NCBI GenBank assembly: GCA_021155985.1
Contig: JAJNBA010000004.1
Coordinates: 1 to 61,294, forward strand
Origin: Actinomycetes bacterium
GTDB lineage: Bacteria; Actinomycetota; UBA4738; HRBIN12
DNA: 61,294 nt
Reading direction: 5' to 3'
The translations under genes were made by a program, and so were the position numbers. Below the pieces are notes generated by a model that ran no database searches, was not told where the DNA came from, and saw only the letters and a list, made by a program, of their open reading frames with translations. The stretch's first letter is position 1. Each line of letters opens with the position of its first letter. This document shows, one piece after another, positions 34,728 through 43,219 of this stretch.

Positions 34728-35618
34728 TCAATCGGGGGCAAGGCCGGGCCCGGAACCCACGATCTCCGACACGATCCGCTCGAGGTCGTCGGCGGAGCCG
34801 AACTCGATCAAGACCTGACCCCGTTTGCGTCCCATGCGGATCTGCACCCGGGTCGCGAGCTGCTCGGACAGGATCTCCTCGACCTCCGCGAGGTTGGGGT
34901 CGGAGACCTCCGCATCCGTGCCGGCCTTTTTGGGAGCGGGCTCGGGCGGACCCTCGATGAACCGTCGAACGATCTCCTCCGTCTCGCGGACCGAGAGATC
35001 CTCCGCCGCGACCCGAAGCGAGAGCGACGTGATCGCGTCGGCATCGCCCAAGGCCAGCAACGCCCGCGCGTGACCCGCCGAGAGCTTCTCGTCCGTGAGG
35101 AGCTGCTGCACCTCGAGGGGCAGGGCGAGGAGGCGGATCGTGTTGGCGATGTGCGACCGTGAGACGCCAACGCGATCGGCCAGCTCCTCCTGCTTCAACC
35201 CCAGCTCGTCCAGGAGCTGCCGGAACGCCTCGCCGAGCTCGATCGGATTGAGGTCTTCCCGATGGATGTTCTCGATCAGAGCTTCCCTGAGTAGATCGGC
35301 GTCGTCGGAATCCCGCAGGACGACCGGGACCGTCGCCAACCCCGCGAGCTTCGCGGCTCGGAGGCGCCGCTCGCCGGTGACGACCTCGTAGCCCTGGCCC
35401 GCCCGCCGAACCACGATCGGTTGAAGGATCCCGACCTCGCGGATGGAGGCGGCGAGCTCCTGCAACGCCTCGTCGTCGAACCTGCTCCGCGGCTGCTTCG
35501 GGTTGGGGGCGATCGCCCCTGCGGGCACCTCGAGCAGCCCGGTGGCCACCTCCCCCGCCTCGGGCGCGCCGGGTATCAGCGCGGAGAGCCCCCGTCCCAG
35601 ACCCCCTCGCTTGGACAT
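34728..35618 (-). CDS. parB: Chromosome-partitioning protein ParB
   Basis: This 296-residue protein has an N-terminal CTPase/ParB domain with GERRLRAA (the GxRRxRA motif, near residue 95), the following ENIHREDLNPIE block, a helix-turn-helix with DRVGVSRSHIANTIRLL that reads parS, and a C-terminal dimerisation part. The alternative start GTG/ATG further upstream would lie inside parA; ATG 35618 overlaps the parA stop by one base. It works with ParA and the parS site at 37685. Confidence 0.96.
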   Translation of the reverse strand: MSKRGGLGRGLSALIPGAPEAGEVATGLLEVPAGAIAPNPKQPRSRFDDEALQELAASIREVGILQPIVVRRAGQGYEVVTGERRLRAAKLAGLATVPVVLRDSDDADLLREALIENIHREDLNPIELGEAFRQLLDELGLKQEELADRVGVSRSHIANTIRLLALPLEVQQLLTDEKLSAGHARALLALGDADAITSLSLRVAAEDLSVRETEEIVRRFIEGPPEPAPKKAGTDAEVSDPNLAEVEEILSEQLATRVQIRMGRKRGQVLIEFGSADDLERIVSEIVGSGPGLAPD

Positions 35619-37108
35619 CAATCGCCTCCCTTGCGGAACATCCGCCAACGCCGTTTCCGGCCCAGCTCCTCGTCCAATGTCGCGCCGATGTCCGCCATCC
35701 CCTCACGATGCTCGTCCGCGGGAGCCGGAGGCGCCTCCTGTCCCGCCTCGATGTCGATGTCGGAGTTCTCGTCGATCACCACGACCCGTCGCTGGGGCAG
35801 CTCCCCGGGTGGAGCGGGTCTCGACGGAGGCTTGACCCTCGGCTCAGGTTGGCGGGCAGGCTCCTCCCAGGCGTCATCGTCCGCGTCCACCGCGGTGCCG
35901 CTGGCCTTCCGGGCGGGAGGTGGGCTCGACGTGGGAGATGCGGCCATCTCGACCTGTGGTGCGGGGTCCGCTGGCTGAGACTCCGGCTCCGGTTGACGTG
36001 CCGCCGTCTCAGGCCGCGGTTCCGGTGCAGCCGGCTCGGGGGTCAGGTCGACGACGGGCTCCCGCTCGGCCGCGCGCTCGATCATGGGATCGGATCTGGA
36101 GGCTCGCGGTTCCTCCGACGGCTCCGGATGCCCCCCGTTCCCGGAAGCTCCCTCGGCGCCCTCGGGTCGCTCCATCGGAGGCATCACGGCGATCGGCATC
36201 TTGTCGAACTGCGGCATCGGAGCCTCTGGCGGGGGGCGCAGCGCGACCTCCTGGGCGAGCTGGCGGTACGCCTGGGCGCCCTTCGACTTCGCATCGTAGA
36301 TCGTGATGGGCTGTCCGAACCCCGGCGCCTCCGACAATCGCACCGTGCGAGGGATGATCACGTCGTAGACGAGATCGCCGAAATGACGCTTGACCTCTGC
36401 CACGACCTGCTCCGACAGCTTCGTTCGCGGGTCGAACATCGTCATCACGATCCCCGACAGCCTGAGGCCGGAGTTGATGTTCTGCTGAACGAGGGAGACG
36501 TTCCGGAGCAGCTGCCCCAGCCCCTCCAGGGCGTAATACTCGCACTGGATGGGCACGATCAGCTCCTCGGCCGCGGTGAGAGCGTTGATCGTCAGTAGCC
36601 CGAGGGAGGGCGGACAGTCGAGGAGGATGAAGTCATACGCTCCCTCGAGGACGGGCTCGATCGCCTTCTTCAACCTCGACTCGCGAGAGAATTGCGACAC
36701 CAACTCGATCTCGGCTCCGGCCAGGTCGATCGTTGCCGGCACGGCATGAAGCCGCTCCACCGGGGTGTGCACGATGGCATCCTGGATCTCGGCCTCGGAG
36801 ACGACGACGTCATACACCGTGACCTCCCGAGCGTCGTGACGGATCCCCATCCCTGTGGATGCGTTTCCCTGCGGATCGAGATCCGCAACTAGCACGCGAT
36901 ACCCGATGTCGGCCAGCGCGGCGCCGAGACTCACCGCCGTCGTGCTCTTGCCGACCCCGCCCTTCTGATTCGCGATCGCGATGACCCTGGCTCGACCCGG
37001 GACGTTCGGAACCACAGGCCCCTTCCTCCTCGACCGCTTGGGCGAGGTGGGGCGGGTCGGCGTGGTGGGTGCCACGGCGTGGGTCGAGCTGGCAGACGCC
37101 TTGCTCAC
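35618..37108 (-). CDS. parA: Chromosome-partitioning ATPase ParA (Soj) with extended tail
   Basis: This 496-residue protein has a deviant Walker A KGGVGKST at residues 49-56, DLDPQGNAST, and a core ending about residue 290, which matches a normal ParA of about 270 residues with a basic 38-residue lead. The remaining roughly 200 residues are Pro/Glu/Ala-rich and repetitive (PEPAAPEPRPETAARQPEPE), likely disordered. GTG 37108 overlaps the rsmG stop (GTGA). ParA hydrolyses ATP on the nucleoid to move ParB-parS complexes. The tail's purpose is unknown; it is unlike mycobacterial ParA. Confidence 0.92.
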   Translation of the reverse strand: MSKASASSTHAVAPTTPTRPTSPKRSRRKGPVVPNVPGRARVIAIANQKGGVGKSTTAVSLGAALADIGYRVLVADLDPQGNASTGMGIRHDAREVTVYDVVVSEAEIQDAIVHTPVERLHAVPATIDLAGAEIELVSQFSRESRLKKAIEPVLEGAYDFILLDCPPSLGLLTINALTAAEELIVPIQCEYYALEGLGQLLRNVSLVQQNINSGLRLSGIVMTMFDPRTKLSEQVVAEVKRHFGDLVYDVIIPRTVRLSEAPGFGQPITIYDAKSKGAQAYRQLAQEVALRPPPEAPMPQFDKMPIAVMPPMERPEGAEGASGNGGHPEPSEEPRASRSDPMIERAAEREPVVDLTPEPAAPEPRPETAARQPEPESQPADPAPQVEMAASPTSSPPPARKASGTAVDADDDAWEEPARQPEPRVKPPSRPAPPGELPQRRVVVIDENSDIDIEAGQEAPPAPADEHREGMADIGATLDEELGRKRRWRMFRKGGD

Positions 37109-37701
37109 TGTCGGGTCATGATAACGATGGGTCCGCCGCTTTCAAGGGTGGGACTCTCGATGGCCGCGATGCGAGCGTCCTCGGGCACCTGATCCGACCG
37201 GAACGTCGTTCCTGCCCAGTAGATCAGGCTCCCGTCCGGGGGGAGAAGGCGCCGCGCGACCGCCCAGGTCCGGGAGGGGTTGCCGAACCCCCTGGCGAGG
37301 CACATCTCGGCATCCGAGGGCAGCTCCTCGGCTGGCTTGGGGAAGACCAGGACGTTGGGGAGAGACAGACGCTCGACGACGAGCTCGAGGAAGGCCGCCC
37401 GCAGCTGCCGGGGCTCGGTGAGCGTGAGGAGCAGGTCCGGCCGAGCCACCGCGACAGGGATGCCGGGAAGGCCTGCTCCCGATCCGAGATCGATCACCGG
37501 CTGCTTCGCCGGACCGAGGTGGGGGACCGCGCGGAGACTGTCGAGCACGTGGCGCGCACGGAGGTGGGCCCGGTCGGACGACGAGACCATCCCACGAGGG
37601 ATCGCGTGGTCGGCGAGGAGACCTTCGAACGCCTCAAGAGCAGCGACCTGGCCAGGAGAGAGGTCGGCGACGGTCCAACCCTCATGTTTCACGTGAAACA
37701 T
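37105..37701 (-). CDS. rsmG: 16S rRNA (guanine-N7) methyltransferase RsmG
   Basis: This 198-residue S-adenosylmethionine-dependent enzyme methylates G527 of 16S rRNA. It has the SAM-binding motif IDLGSGAGLPGIPVA and the C-terminal family pattern. The first six codons, Met-Phe-His-Val-Lys-His, are spelled by the parS site. It shares its stop with the parA start. Ribosomal methylation and partitioning are not functionally linked; the order is conserved in many bacteria. Confidence 0.95.
   Translation of the reverse strand: MFHVKHEGWTVADLSPGQVAALEAFEGLLADHAIPRGMVSSSDRAHLRARHVLDSLRAVPHLGPAKQPVIDLGSGAGLPGIPVAVARPDLLLTLTEPRQLRAAFLELVVERLSLPNVLVFPKPAEELPSDAEMCLARGFGNPSRTWAVARRLLPPDGSLIYWAGTTFRSDQVPEDARIAAIESPTLESGGPIVIMTRQ
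37685..37700. other. parS centromere site
   Basis: TGTTTCACGTGAAACA is a perfect match to the 16-bp bacterial parS palindrome bound by ParB. It lies across the first codons of rsmG, directly upstream of the parAB genes and about 2.7 kb from dnaA, where ParB nucleates origin segregation. Only this copy was seen in the window. Confidence 0.97.
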
Positions 37702-37725
37702 GGCCTCCCTTGGAGAGGGGCCCTC

Positions 37726-38256
37726 TCAGAGGGGCCGGACCACCACGAAGCGATCGGGATCGGCGCCCTCGGACACGCTCTCGAGGGTATCGAACTCCGC
37801 GATCACGTCATGCACGAGCTTGCGCTCGTAGGCGTTCATCGGATCGAGCTGCTCCTCCTCGCCCGTGCGTTGCACCCGTTCGGCGATCTCTCGCGCCTGC
37901 TCGACGAGCCGCTCCTCTGCCCTCTTCCGGTAGTCCCCGACGTCGACGAGCACGCGGATGCGGTCGTCCAGGCGTCGGCCGACCGATGTTCGTGCCAGCT
38001 CCTGGATCGCATCGAGCGTCTGGCCGTGCCGGCCGATCAGGAGCGCCATGTCATCGTCAGGACCGTCGACGATGTCGACGTAGACGTGGCCTCGGTGGGT
38101 CGTGGGCTCCGCGATGGCATCGATCCCCATCCGCTCGAGGAGCTCCTCGACGAAGTCGGCGATCGCATCGGCCTGCTCCTCGAGCTCGGGAGCGTCCGGA
38201 TCCCTGTCTCGGCGATCCTCGCCCACGGCTCCCGTCGATTCCGGCTCTCGCTCCAT
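37726..38256 (-). CDS. jag: Jag/KhpB RNA-binding protein
   Basis: This 176-residue protein has a KH domain (about residues 45-110, DDDMALLIGRHGQTLDAIQEL, with the GxxG loop GRHG) and an R3H domain (EDMNAY-like MNAYERKLVHDVIAEF). The Jag_N domain is absent, as in other actinomycetes. It is thought to bind RNA and regulate envelope growth. It starts 3 bp after the yidC stop, forming part of the rpmH-to-parB operon. Confidence 0.92.
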   Translation of the reverse strand: MEREPESTGAVGEDRRDRDPDAPELEEQADAIADFVEELLERMGIDAIAEPTTHRGHVYVDIVDGPDDDMALLIGRHGQTLDAIQELARTSVGRRLDDRIRVLVDVGDYRKRAEERLVEQAREIAERVQRTGEEEQLDPMNAYERKLVHDVIAEFDTLESVSEGADPDRFVVVRPL

Positions 38257-38259
38257 CGC

Positions 38260-39408
38260 CTACCTTCCCGGCCGCTTCGGCCGATTCGGACCGGATCGCC
38301 TTGGACCCGCCGACCCACCCTTCGATCGCTTTCCCGAGCTGCCCGAGCCTGAACCCTTCGCGGTTCCTGCCCGGCCCGAGCCACCCTTGGGCGAGGCCTT
38401 GCTCGAGCCCGACGTGCGCGGAGGTGGCTTCCGAGGCGGCTCTGGCTCGCCGAGCCGCCGTTTCCGTTCCTGCTCAGCTCGCTCCATCATCCTGCCCATG
38501 ATGCCGGTCCTCGGCTTGTCGGTTCGCGTCTCGGCCTTGGACTTCGCCTCGGTCAGGCGTCGATCCATCGCCTGCGGGCCGATGTGGCCGAGCCGGAGCA
38601 TCACGGCCTGTTGGCCGATCTGGAAGAGGTTGGACACCGTCCAATAGAGGATCAGACCCGTGGGGAACGCGAATCCGAAGACCCCGAACATCAACGGCAT
38701 GACCTTCGTGATGATCTGGGTCTGCGGGTTCTGCGCCGACGCCGGGGTCGCCTTCTGCGTCTGCCGGCTGGAGTAGAACGTGGTCCCGATCATGAGGAGC
38801 AAGATGGCGTAGTAGGGGATACGGTCCGCGATCCCATCCCCGCATTCCAGTTTGTCCCCCGTTGGGTCCCCGGCCGTGTCCCGGACGTCCACGGTCTTGC
38901 CGGCGTTCTGCGGCGAGCACTGGAGGTTCATCAACAGGAAGCCCTGTCCCTTCCCCTCATGGGCCGTGACATCGATGAACAGATCCGAGTCTTCGGGGAG
39001 ATGGTTGTCCTTGAACTCGACACCTGGGGGTCGATCCTCCGGCGCGTAGGGGACCGGCGCTCGGATCACGGAATACATCGCGATCAGGATCGGGAATTGC
39101 AGGAGGAGCGGGAGGCACCCGCCGAGCGGGTTCACGCCGTACTCCTGATACAGCTTCATCGTCTGCTCTTGGACCTTCTGCTTGTTCCCCTTGTACTTCT
39201 TCTGGATCTCCTTGATCTTCGGCTGGAGCGCCTGCATCGCCTGCATCGATTTGATCTGCTTGATGCCCAGGGGGAGGAGGACGATCCGGAAGACGATCGT
39301 CAGGATGATGATCGCGAATCCGAAGCTGCCGGTGAGGTCGTACAGCCACGCGAGCAGCCATCCGATCGCATCGAGCAACGCTTGGAACGGACCGATCTCA
39401 GCCAGCAT
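38260..39408 (-). CDS. yidC: Membrane protein insertase YidC
   Basis: This 382-residue protein of the YidC/Oxa1 family inserts membrane proteins alone or with SecYEG. There are about five helices beginning with GFAIIILTIVFRIVLLPLG. The hydrophilic-groove arginine is in IVFRIVLLPL. The segment KVMPLMFGVFGFAFPTGLILYW is diagnostic. An exterior insertion of about 80 residues lies between helices 2 and 3, and a long basic Pro/Gly/Ser/Lys-rich tail (after about residue 285) probably contacts the ribosome. It overlaps yidD by 11 bp. Confidence 0.95.
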   Translation of the reverse strand: MLAEIGPFQALLDAIGWLLAWLYDLTGSFGFAIIILTIVFRIVLLPLGIKQIKSMQAMQALQPKIKEIQKKYKGNKQKVQEQTMKLYQEYGVNPLGGCLPLLLQFPILIAMYSVIRAPVPYAPEDRPPGVEFKDNHLPEDSDLFIDVTAHEGKGQGFLLMNLQCSPQNAGKTVDVRDTAGDPTGDKLECGDGIADRIPYYAILLLMIGTTFYSSRQTQKATPASAQNPQTQIITKVMPLMFGVFGFAFPTGLILYWTVSNLFQIGQQAVMLRLGHIGPQAMDRRLTEAKSKAETRTDKPRTGIMGRMMERAEQERKRRLGEPEPPRKPPPRTSGSSKASPKGGSGRAGTAKGSGSGSSGKRSKGGSAGPRRSGPNRPKRPGR

Positions 39409-39733
39409 GGCTTCGCCGGATCAGATGGGGGAGCGTGGGATCGCTGGGTCGCTGTATGGTGGTGTCATACGAAACGTGGGGCATCGGCACCGGATCGAGG
39501 CCGCCACGCCCGAACGGATTGCAACGCAACACGCGTCGCGTGGCGAGGAAAGCACCCCGCGTCGCCCCCAACGAACGGATGGCCTCCTCCGCGTACCGAG
39601 AGCAGGTAGGGGAGAATCGGCACTGTCCGCCGAGCCACCCCGAGAGCGTGAGCTGATAGGTGCGGATCGCAGCCAGGAGGACGAGGCGAGCGGGAGCGCC
39701 GGCGTTCCATAGGATCCGTCGGACGGATGTCAT
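39398..39733 (-). CDS. yidD: Membrane protein insertion efficiency factor YidD
   Basis: This 111-residue peripheral membrane protein has the YidD signature: LVLLAAIRTYQLTLSGWLGGQCRF, SPTCSRYAEEAI, and RVLRCNPFGRGGLDPVP, including its three conserved cysteines. It assists YidC during membrane protein insertion. ATG 39733 overlaps the end of rnpA by four bases, and its stop overlaps yidC. Confidence 0.93.
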   Translation of the reverse strand: MTSVRRILWNAGAPARLVLLAAIRTYQLTLSGWLGGQCRFSPTCSRYAEEAIRSLGATRGAFLATRRVLRCNPFGRGGLDPVPMPHVSYDTTIQRPSDPTLPHLIRRSHAG

Positions 39734-40035
39734 CGGCGCGTCCCTCCGCGTTGGAGCAGCTCGGTCATCTCGGTGATCAGATCCTGGGTTCGGGCGTCTC
39801 GGATGGCCTCGCGGGCCACCAGGACGACGTCGTGTCCTTCCACCCCACGCGGCGCGACCTCGCGGATCGCTGCCCGAAGGACCCGCCGCGCTCGGTTCCG
39901 CTGCACCGCGCCACCGATCTTCTTGCCGGCGACCAGCGCGAACTCCCCCGAGCCGGGAGCGACAAACAGTACCACCCGCTTCCCGTGCATCGGCTCCGCG
40001 TCGTGGAAGACGCGCTGGATCGCCCGGGTGCGCAC
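39730..40035 (-). CDS. rnpA: Ribonuclease P protein component
   Basis: This 101-residue basic protein supports the catalytic RNA of RNase P in tRNA 5' maturation. The conserved RNR motif is present in AVQRNRARRVLRAAIRE, and the VGKKIG-like region is VAGKKIGGAV. Start choice is uncertain. GTG 40035 is the first standard start, but the upstream codons RLRLTA resemble the conserved RnpA N-terminus (RLxxxxdF), and CTG 40047 overlaps the rpmH stop. A non-standard start there would give 105 residues. Confidence 0.88.
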   Translation of the reverse strand: MRTRAIQRVFHDAEPMHGKRVVLFVAPGSGEFALVAGKKIGGAVQRNRARRVLRAAIREVAPRGVEGHDVVLVAREAIRDARTQDLITEMTELLQRGGTRR

Positions 40036-40043
40036 CGTTGCGG

Positions 40044-40193
40044 TCAGCCGGAGACGCTGAGGCGGCTGCGGCCCTTGCGTCGGCGGGCGGCGAGGATCGA
40101 CCGGCCGGCACGGGTCCGCATCCGCAGACGGAAGCCGTGCGTCTTGGCACGGCGGCGCGTGTTCGGCTGGTACGTACGCTTTCGCTTGGCCAT
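40044..40193 (-). CDS. rpmH: 50S ribosomal protein bL34
   Basis: This 49-residue highly basic ribosomal protein has the canonical start [18 protein letters not shown], a near-perfect family match. Its ATG at 40193 is preceded by AAGGA within a hairpin-rich leader. It heads the minus-strand rpmH-rnpA-yidD-yidC-jag-rsmG-parA-parB series and is divergent from dnaA. Confidence 0.97.
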   Translation of the reverse strand: MAKRKRTYQPNTRRRAKTHGFRLRMRTRAGRSILAARRRKGRSRLSVSG

Positions 40194-40436
40194 CCTCGGA
40201 TTCCTTCGCGGAAGGAAGGCCGGCAACGCCGCCGGCCGAAGGGGAAGTATACGGAAACATCCCTGGGTGGAGGGGTTGACAACAGAAAGAGCGTCAAGAC
40301 GGTTCCGGCCGCTCGCTTGGGGAAAAACCCCGGTGCTATAGTCCGCCCCGCGCTTCCCCGGGGTGATGGGGCCCCCGGCGTCCCCCGACCCCGCGACCTC
40401 CCCGGGATGGGTTATCCACCGGTGTGGAAAGGCTCT
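40194..40436. promoter_or_regulatory. rpmH-dnaA divergent control region with a DnaA box
   Basis: This 243-bp spacer holds the promoters of both transcription units. TTATCCACC at 40412-40420 is a one-mismatch DnaA box close before dnaA, followed by GGTGTGGAAAG, which reads on the other strand as a weaker inverted box; this is a natural autoregulation site. TATAGT at 40337-40342 is a candidate dnaA -10, and on the minus strand TATACT (40251-40246) is a candidate rpmH -10. GGAAAGG at 40426-40432 is the dnaA ribosome site. Confidence 0.5.
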
Positions 40437-41870
40437 GTGGAATCTCAGATGGCCGTCGCTTTGCCCGATCAGGAAGCGAGAAGAGCCTGGTCAGCCGTGC
40501 TCGATCGCGCTCGAGCGGAGCTCCCGGAGACCACGTTCCTGATGTGGTTCACCGATGTGCGGCCGATCGCGGTCCGCGATCAGGTGCTCTCCCTCGCGGT
40601 CCCGAGCCAATTCGTCCGGGAACGCCTTCAGCACAATCATCTTGGGCTCATCGAACATACCGCCGAGGAGGCGTTCGGCCACCCCATCAAGATCGAGATG
40701 GACGTGGACGAAGGCATCCGCCACGAGGAGGGCCCGCTGGCGGACACCACCACCACACCTCCGGCCGCCTACGCCGCGATCGGTGCACCGGCGACGCCGC
40801 CAACGGCGGGCAAGCCCCTCGGCGCTCCCGGTCTGCCGTTCCCCAACTACACATTCGACGCATTCGTCCCCGGCCCGTCGAGCCGGTTCGCGCACGCCGC
40901 GGCCATGGCGGTCGCGGAGGCACCGTTGTCGACCGCGTACAACCCCTTGTTCATCTACGGGGGCACGGGCCTCGGCAAGACGCACCTTCTGGTCGCGATC
41001 GGGCATCACATCTGGCGATTGATGCCCGACACGCGGATCAAGTACGTGACCTCGGAGCAATTCGTCACGGAGTTCATCAAGGCCGTTCGCGAACGACAGG
41101 GCGACGCGTTCCGGCACAAGTACCGCGAGGTCGACATCCTGCTCGTCGACGACATCCAGTTCCTCGCCAAACGCGAGGAAACGCAGACCGAGTTCTTCCA
41201 CACGTTCAACCATCTCCACGGCGCCGGGCGACAGATCGTGATCGCGTCGGACCGGCCGCCGCACGAACTCTCCGGCCTGGAGGAACGGCTGGTGAGCCGG
41301 TTCCGGTGGGGTCTGTGCGTGGACGTGCAGCCGCCGGACCTCGAGACACGCATCGCGATCCTCCAGCTGAAGGCCGAACGGGAGAACATCCCCGCCGTCG
41401 TGCCCGAAGTGATCGAGTTCGTTGCCTCGAAATTCGACCAGTCCGTCCGTGAGCTCGAAGGCGCCCTCGTGCGCGTGGTCGCGTGGTCCGAGCTCACTCG
41501 CCAGCCGATCGATATCGAGCTCGCGGAGCGAGCCCTGCAGGACCTGATCCCGCAGACCGAGCACGAGATACCACCACCCCTCATCCTCGAGGAGACCGCG
41601 ACGTACTTCCAGCTCTCGACAGGGGACCTGGTGTCGAAATCTCGCTCGCGACCGCTCACGCAGGCGAGACACATCGCCATGTACCTGATGCGAGAATGCA
41701 CGGGCCTGTCCCTGGTGAAGATCGGCGAGATCTTCGGAGGGCGCGACCACACCACCGCCCTCCACGGCATCAAGAAGGTGGAGGACGAGATGCGGTCTCG
41801 CGACGACACGTTCCGTCAGGTTCAGGACCTCACGCGGATCATCCGCGGCCGTGTCCGGGGGTTGGTGTGA
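40437..41870 (+). CDS. dnaA: Chromosomal replication initiator DnaA
   Basis: This 477-residue AAA+ protein binds origin DnaA boxes and opens the duplex. Domain I includes [14 protein letters not shown], a Pro/Ala-rich domain II of about 50 residues follows, and domain III has Walker [10 protein letters not shown] and Walker [10 protein letters not shown]. Domain IV ends with the box-recognition signature [18 protein letters not shown] 40437 is chosen because GGAAAGG lies four bases before it; ATG 40449 would be too far from that site. Confidence 0.97.
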   Translation: MESQMAVALPDQEARRAWSAVLDRARAELPETTFLMWFTDVRPIAVRDQVLSLAVPSQFVRERLQHNHLGLIEHTAEEAFGHPIKIEMDVDEGIRHEEGPLADTTTTPPAAYAAIGAPATPPTAGKPLGAPGLPFPNYTFDAFVPGPSSRFAHAAAMAVAEAPLSTAYNPLFIYGGTGLGKTHLLVAIGHHIWRLMPDTRIKYVTSEQFVTEFIKAVRERQGDAFRHKYREVDILLVDDIQFLAKREETQTEFFHTFNHLHGAGRQIVIASDRPPHELSGLEERLVSRFRWGLCVDVQPPDLETRIAILQLKAERENIPAVVPEVIEFVASKFDQSVRELEGALVRVVAWSELTRQPIDIELAERALQDLIPQTEHEIPPPLILEETATYFQLSTGDLVSKSRSRPLTQARHIAMYLMRECTGLSLVKIGEIFGGRDHTTALHGIKKVEDEMRSRDDTFRQVQDLTRIIRGRVRGLV

Positions 41871-42094
41871 TGTCGGTGGACAACTTCGCGGAGATCGCCG
41901 TTCTCGTCCCCCGTAGAGCGCTTCTCGGAAGAGCGCCAAGGACGGTCCACCGGTCGTCCCCATGTCGGACACCTGCGCTACGCTGCGCGGATACCCCACT
42001 TCTCCACTTCTCCACCGCCCCTACTACCGCTCTTCATCGATAAGAACCTAAGAAGCAACAGCCTGGGAACAGGCCACGACCGGGAGGTTGACGA
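41871..42094. other. dnaA-dnaN spacer, possible origin region but few DnaA boxes
   Basis: This 224-bp gap is where actinobacterial oriC is often found. I see only one near-consensus box, GGTGGACAA at 41875-41883 (TTGTCCACC on the minus strand), and no cluster or clear AT-rich unwinding element. The stretch TCATCGATAAGAACC near 42032 is the most AT-rich part. Confidence 0.35.
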
Positions 42095-43195
42095 ATGAAG
42101 TTCCGATGCGACCGTGACGACCTGTCCGAGGCGTTGCAGACCGTTCAGCGCGGCGTGTCCTCGCGCCCGGGGATCCCCGCGCTCACCGGCGTGTTGCTCG
42201 AGGCAGCGGACGACGGCACCCTGATGCTCACGACGACGGATCTGGAGGTTTCGGCACGGCTCTCGATCGCCGTCCAGGTTCAGGAGGCCGGCACGGCATT
42301 GGTACCGGCTCGCCTGCTGGCGGACACCGTGAAGTCGCTCTCCGAAGCTCCGGTGGACTTCGAGACGGATCAGTCGCAGGCACACATCCGTTGCGCGGCG
42401 TACGAGGGCGCCCTCCGACTGCTGCCCGCCGACGATTTCCCGGGGCTGCAGGAGCCGTCGGGGACCGTGATCTCCGTCGAGCCGGCCGCGTTCGCCGAGG
42501 CCGTCGCCCAGGTATCCCGGGCGGCCTCGAAGGACGAAGCCAGGCCGGTGCTCACGGGTGTGTTGCTCGAGATCAGCAGGGAAGGCGTGGTCCTCGTCGC
42601 CACGGACTCGTACCGCCTCGCCGTCCGTGACCTCGTCGCCACCGCCGACGGCGAGGCGAAGGCGATCGTCCCCGAGCGCGCATTGACGGAGGCCGGCCGT
42701 GCGGCCGTCGACCAGAAGGCCGGGGTGGAGGCGTCGGTGAACGCGTCGCAGATCGCGTTCCGTGTCGGCTCCCTCACCCTGACGTCTCGCCTGATCGAGG
42801 GGGAGTTCCCCAACTATCGCCAGCTGCTGCCGGAGACCGTCGAGAGCCGACTGACGATCTCGCGACAACAGCTCCTCGAAGCCGTCCGTCGGGTTGGGCT
42901 GCTCGCTCGTGACACGACCCCGGTGCGTTTGGAGTTCAACGCGCTCGGTGTGAAGCTCTCGTCATCCAGCCCGGACCTCGGTCAAGCCGTCGAGACGGTC
43001 GAGGCTCGCTACGAAGGGGAGGACCTCGTCGCGGCGTTCAACCCGCAGTACCTCGTCGACGGTCTGACCGCGGCCACCGGCGAGAGCGTGCGGATCGACG
43101 TGCGCGACGGGCTCAAGCCCGGGGTGATCCGCGGCGAGGGTGACGAGCTGACCTACCTCGTGATGCCGGTCCGGCTCCCCGCCGCGGTCGGCTGA
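42095..43195 (+). CDS. dnaN: DNA polymerase III beta subunit (sliding clamp)
   Basis: This is a 366-residue three-domain clamp. It has the typical start KFRCDRDDLSEALQTVQRGVSSRPG, the VLLEA and VPARLLADTVKSL strands, FRVGSLTLTSRLIEGEFPNYRQLLP, and the C-terminal YLVMPVRLP. The ATG has a GGGAGG site 7 bp before it. It encircles DNA as a dimer and tethers polymerase. Confidence 0.97.
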   Translation: MKFRCDRDDLSEALQTVQRGVSSRPGIPALTGVLLEAADDGTLMLTTTDLEVSARLSIAVQVQEAGTALVPARLLADTVKSLSEAPVDFETDQSQAHIRCAAYEGALRLLPADDFPGLQEPSGTVISVEPAAFAEAVAQVSRAASKDEARPVLTGVLLEISREGVVLVATDSYRLAVRDLVATADGEAKAIVPERALTEAGRAAVDQKAGVEASVNASQIAFRVGSLTLTSRLIEGEFPNYRQLLPETVESRLTISRQQLLEAVRRVGLLARDTTPVRLEFNALGVKLSSSSPDLGQAVETVEARYEGEDLVAAFNPQYLVDGLTAATGESVRIDVRDGLKPGVIRGEGDELTYLVMPVRLPAAVG

Positions 43196-43219
43196 ATCGC
43201 CGGTCGGTCGCGGACCCGG

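Noticed and set aside
36840..36860. DnaA box in parA (TGTGGATGC)
   Set aside because: Two mismatches and inside coding sequence, with no second box nearby.
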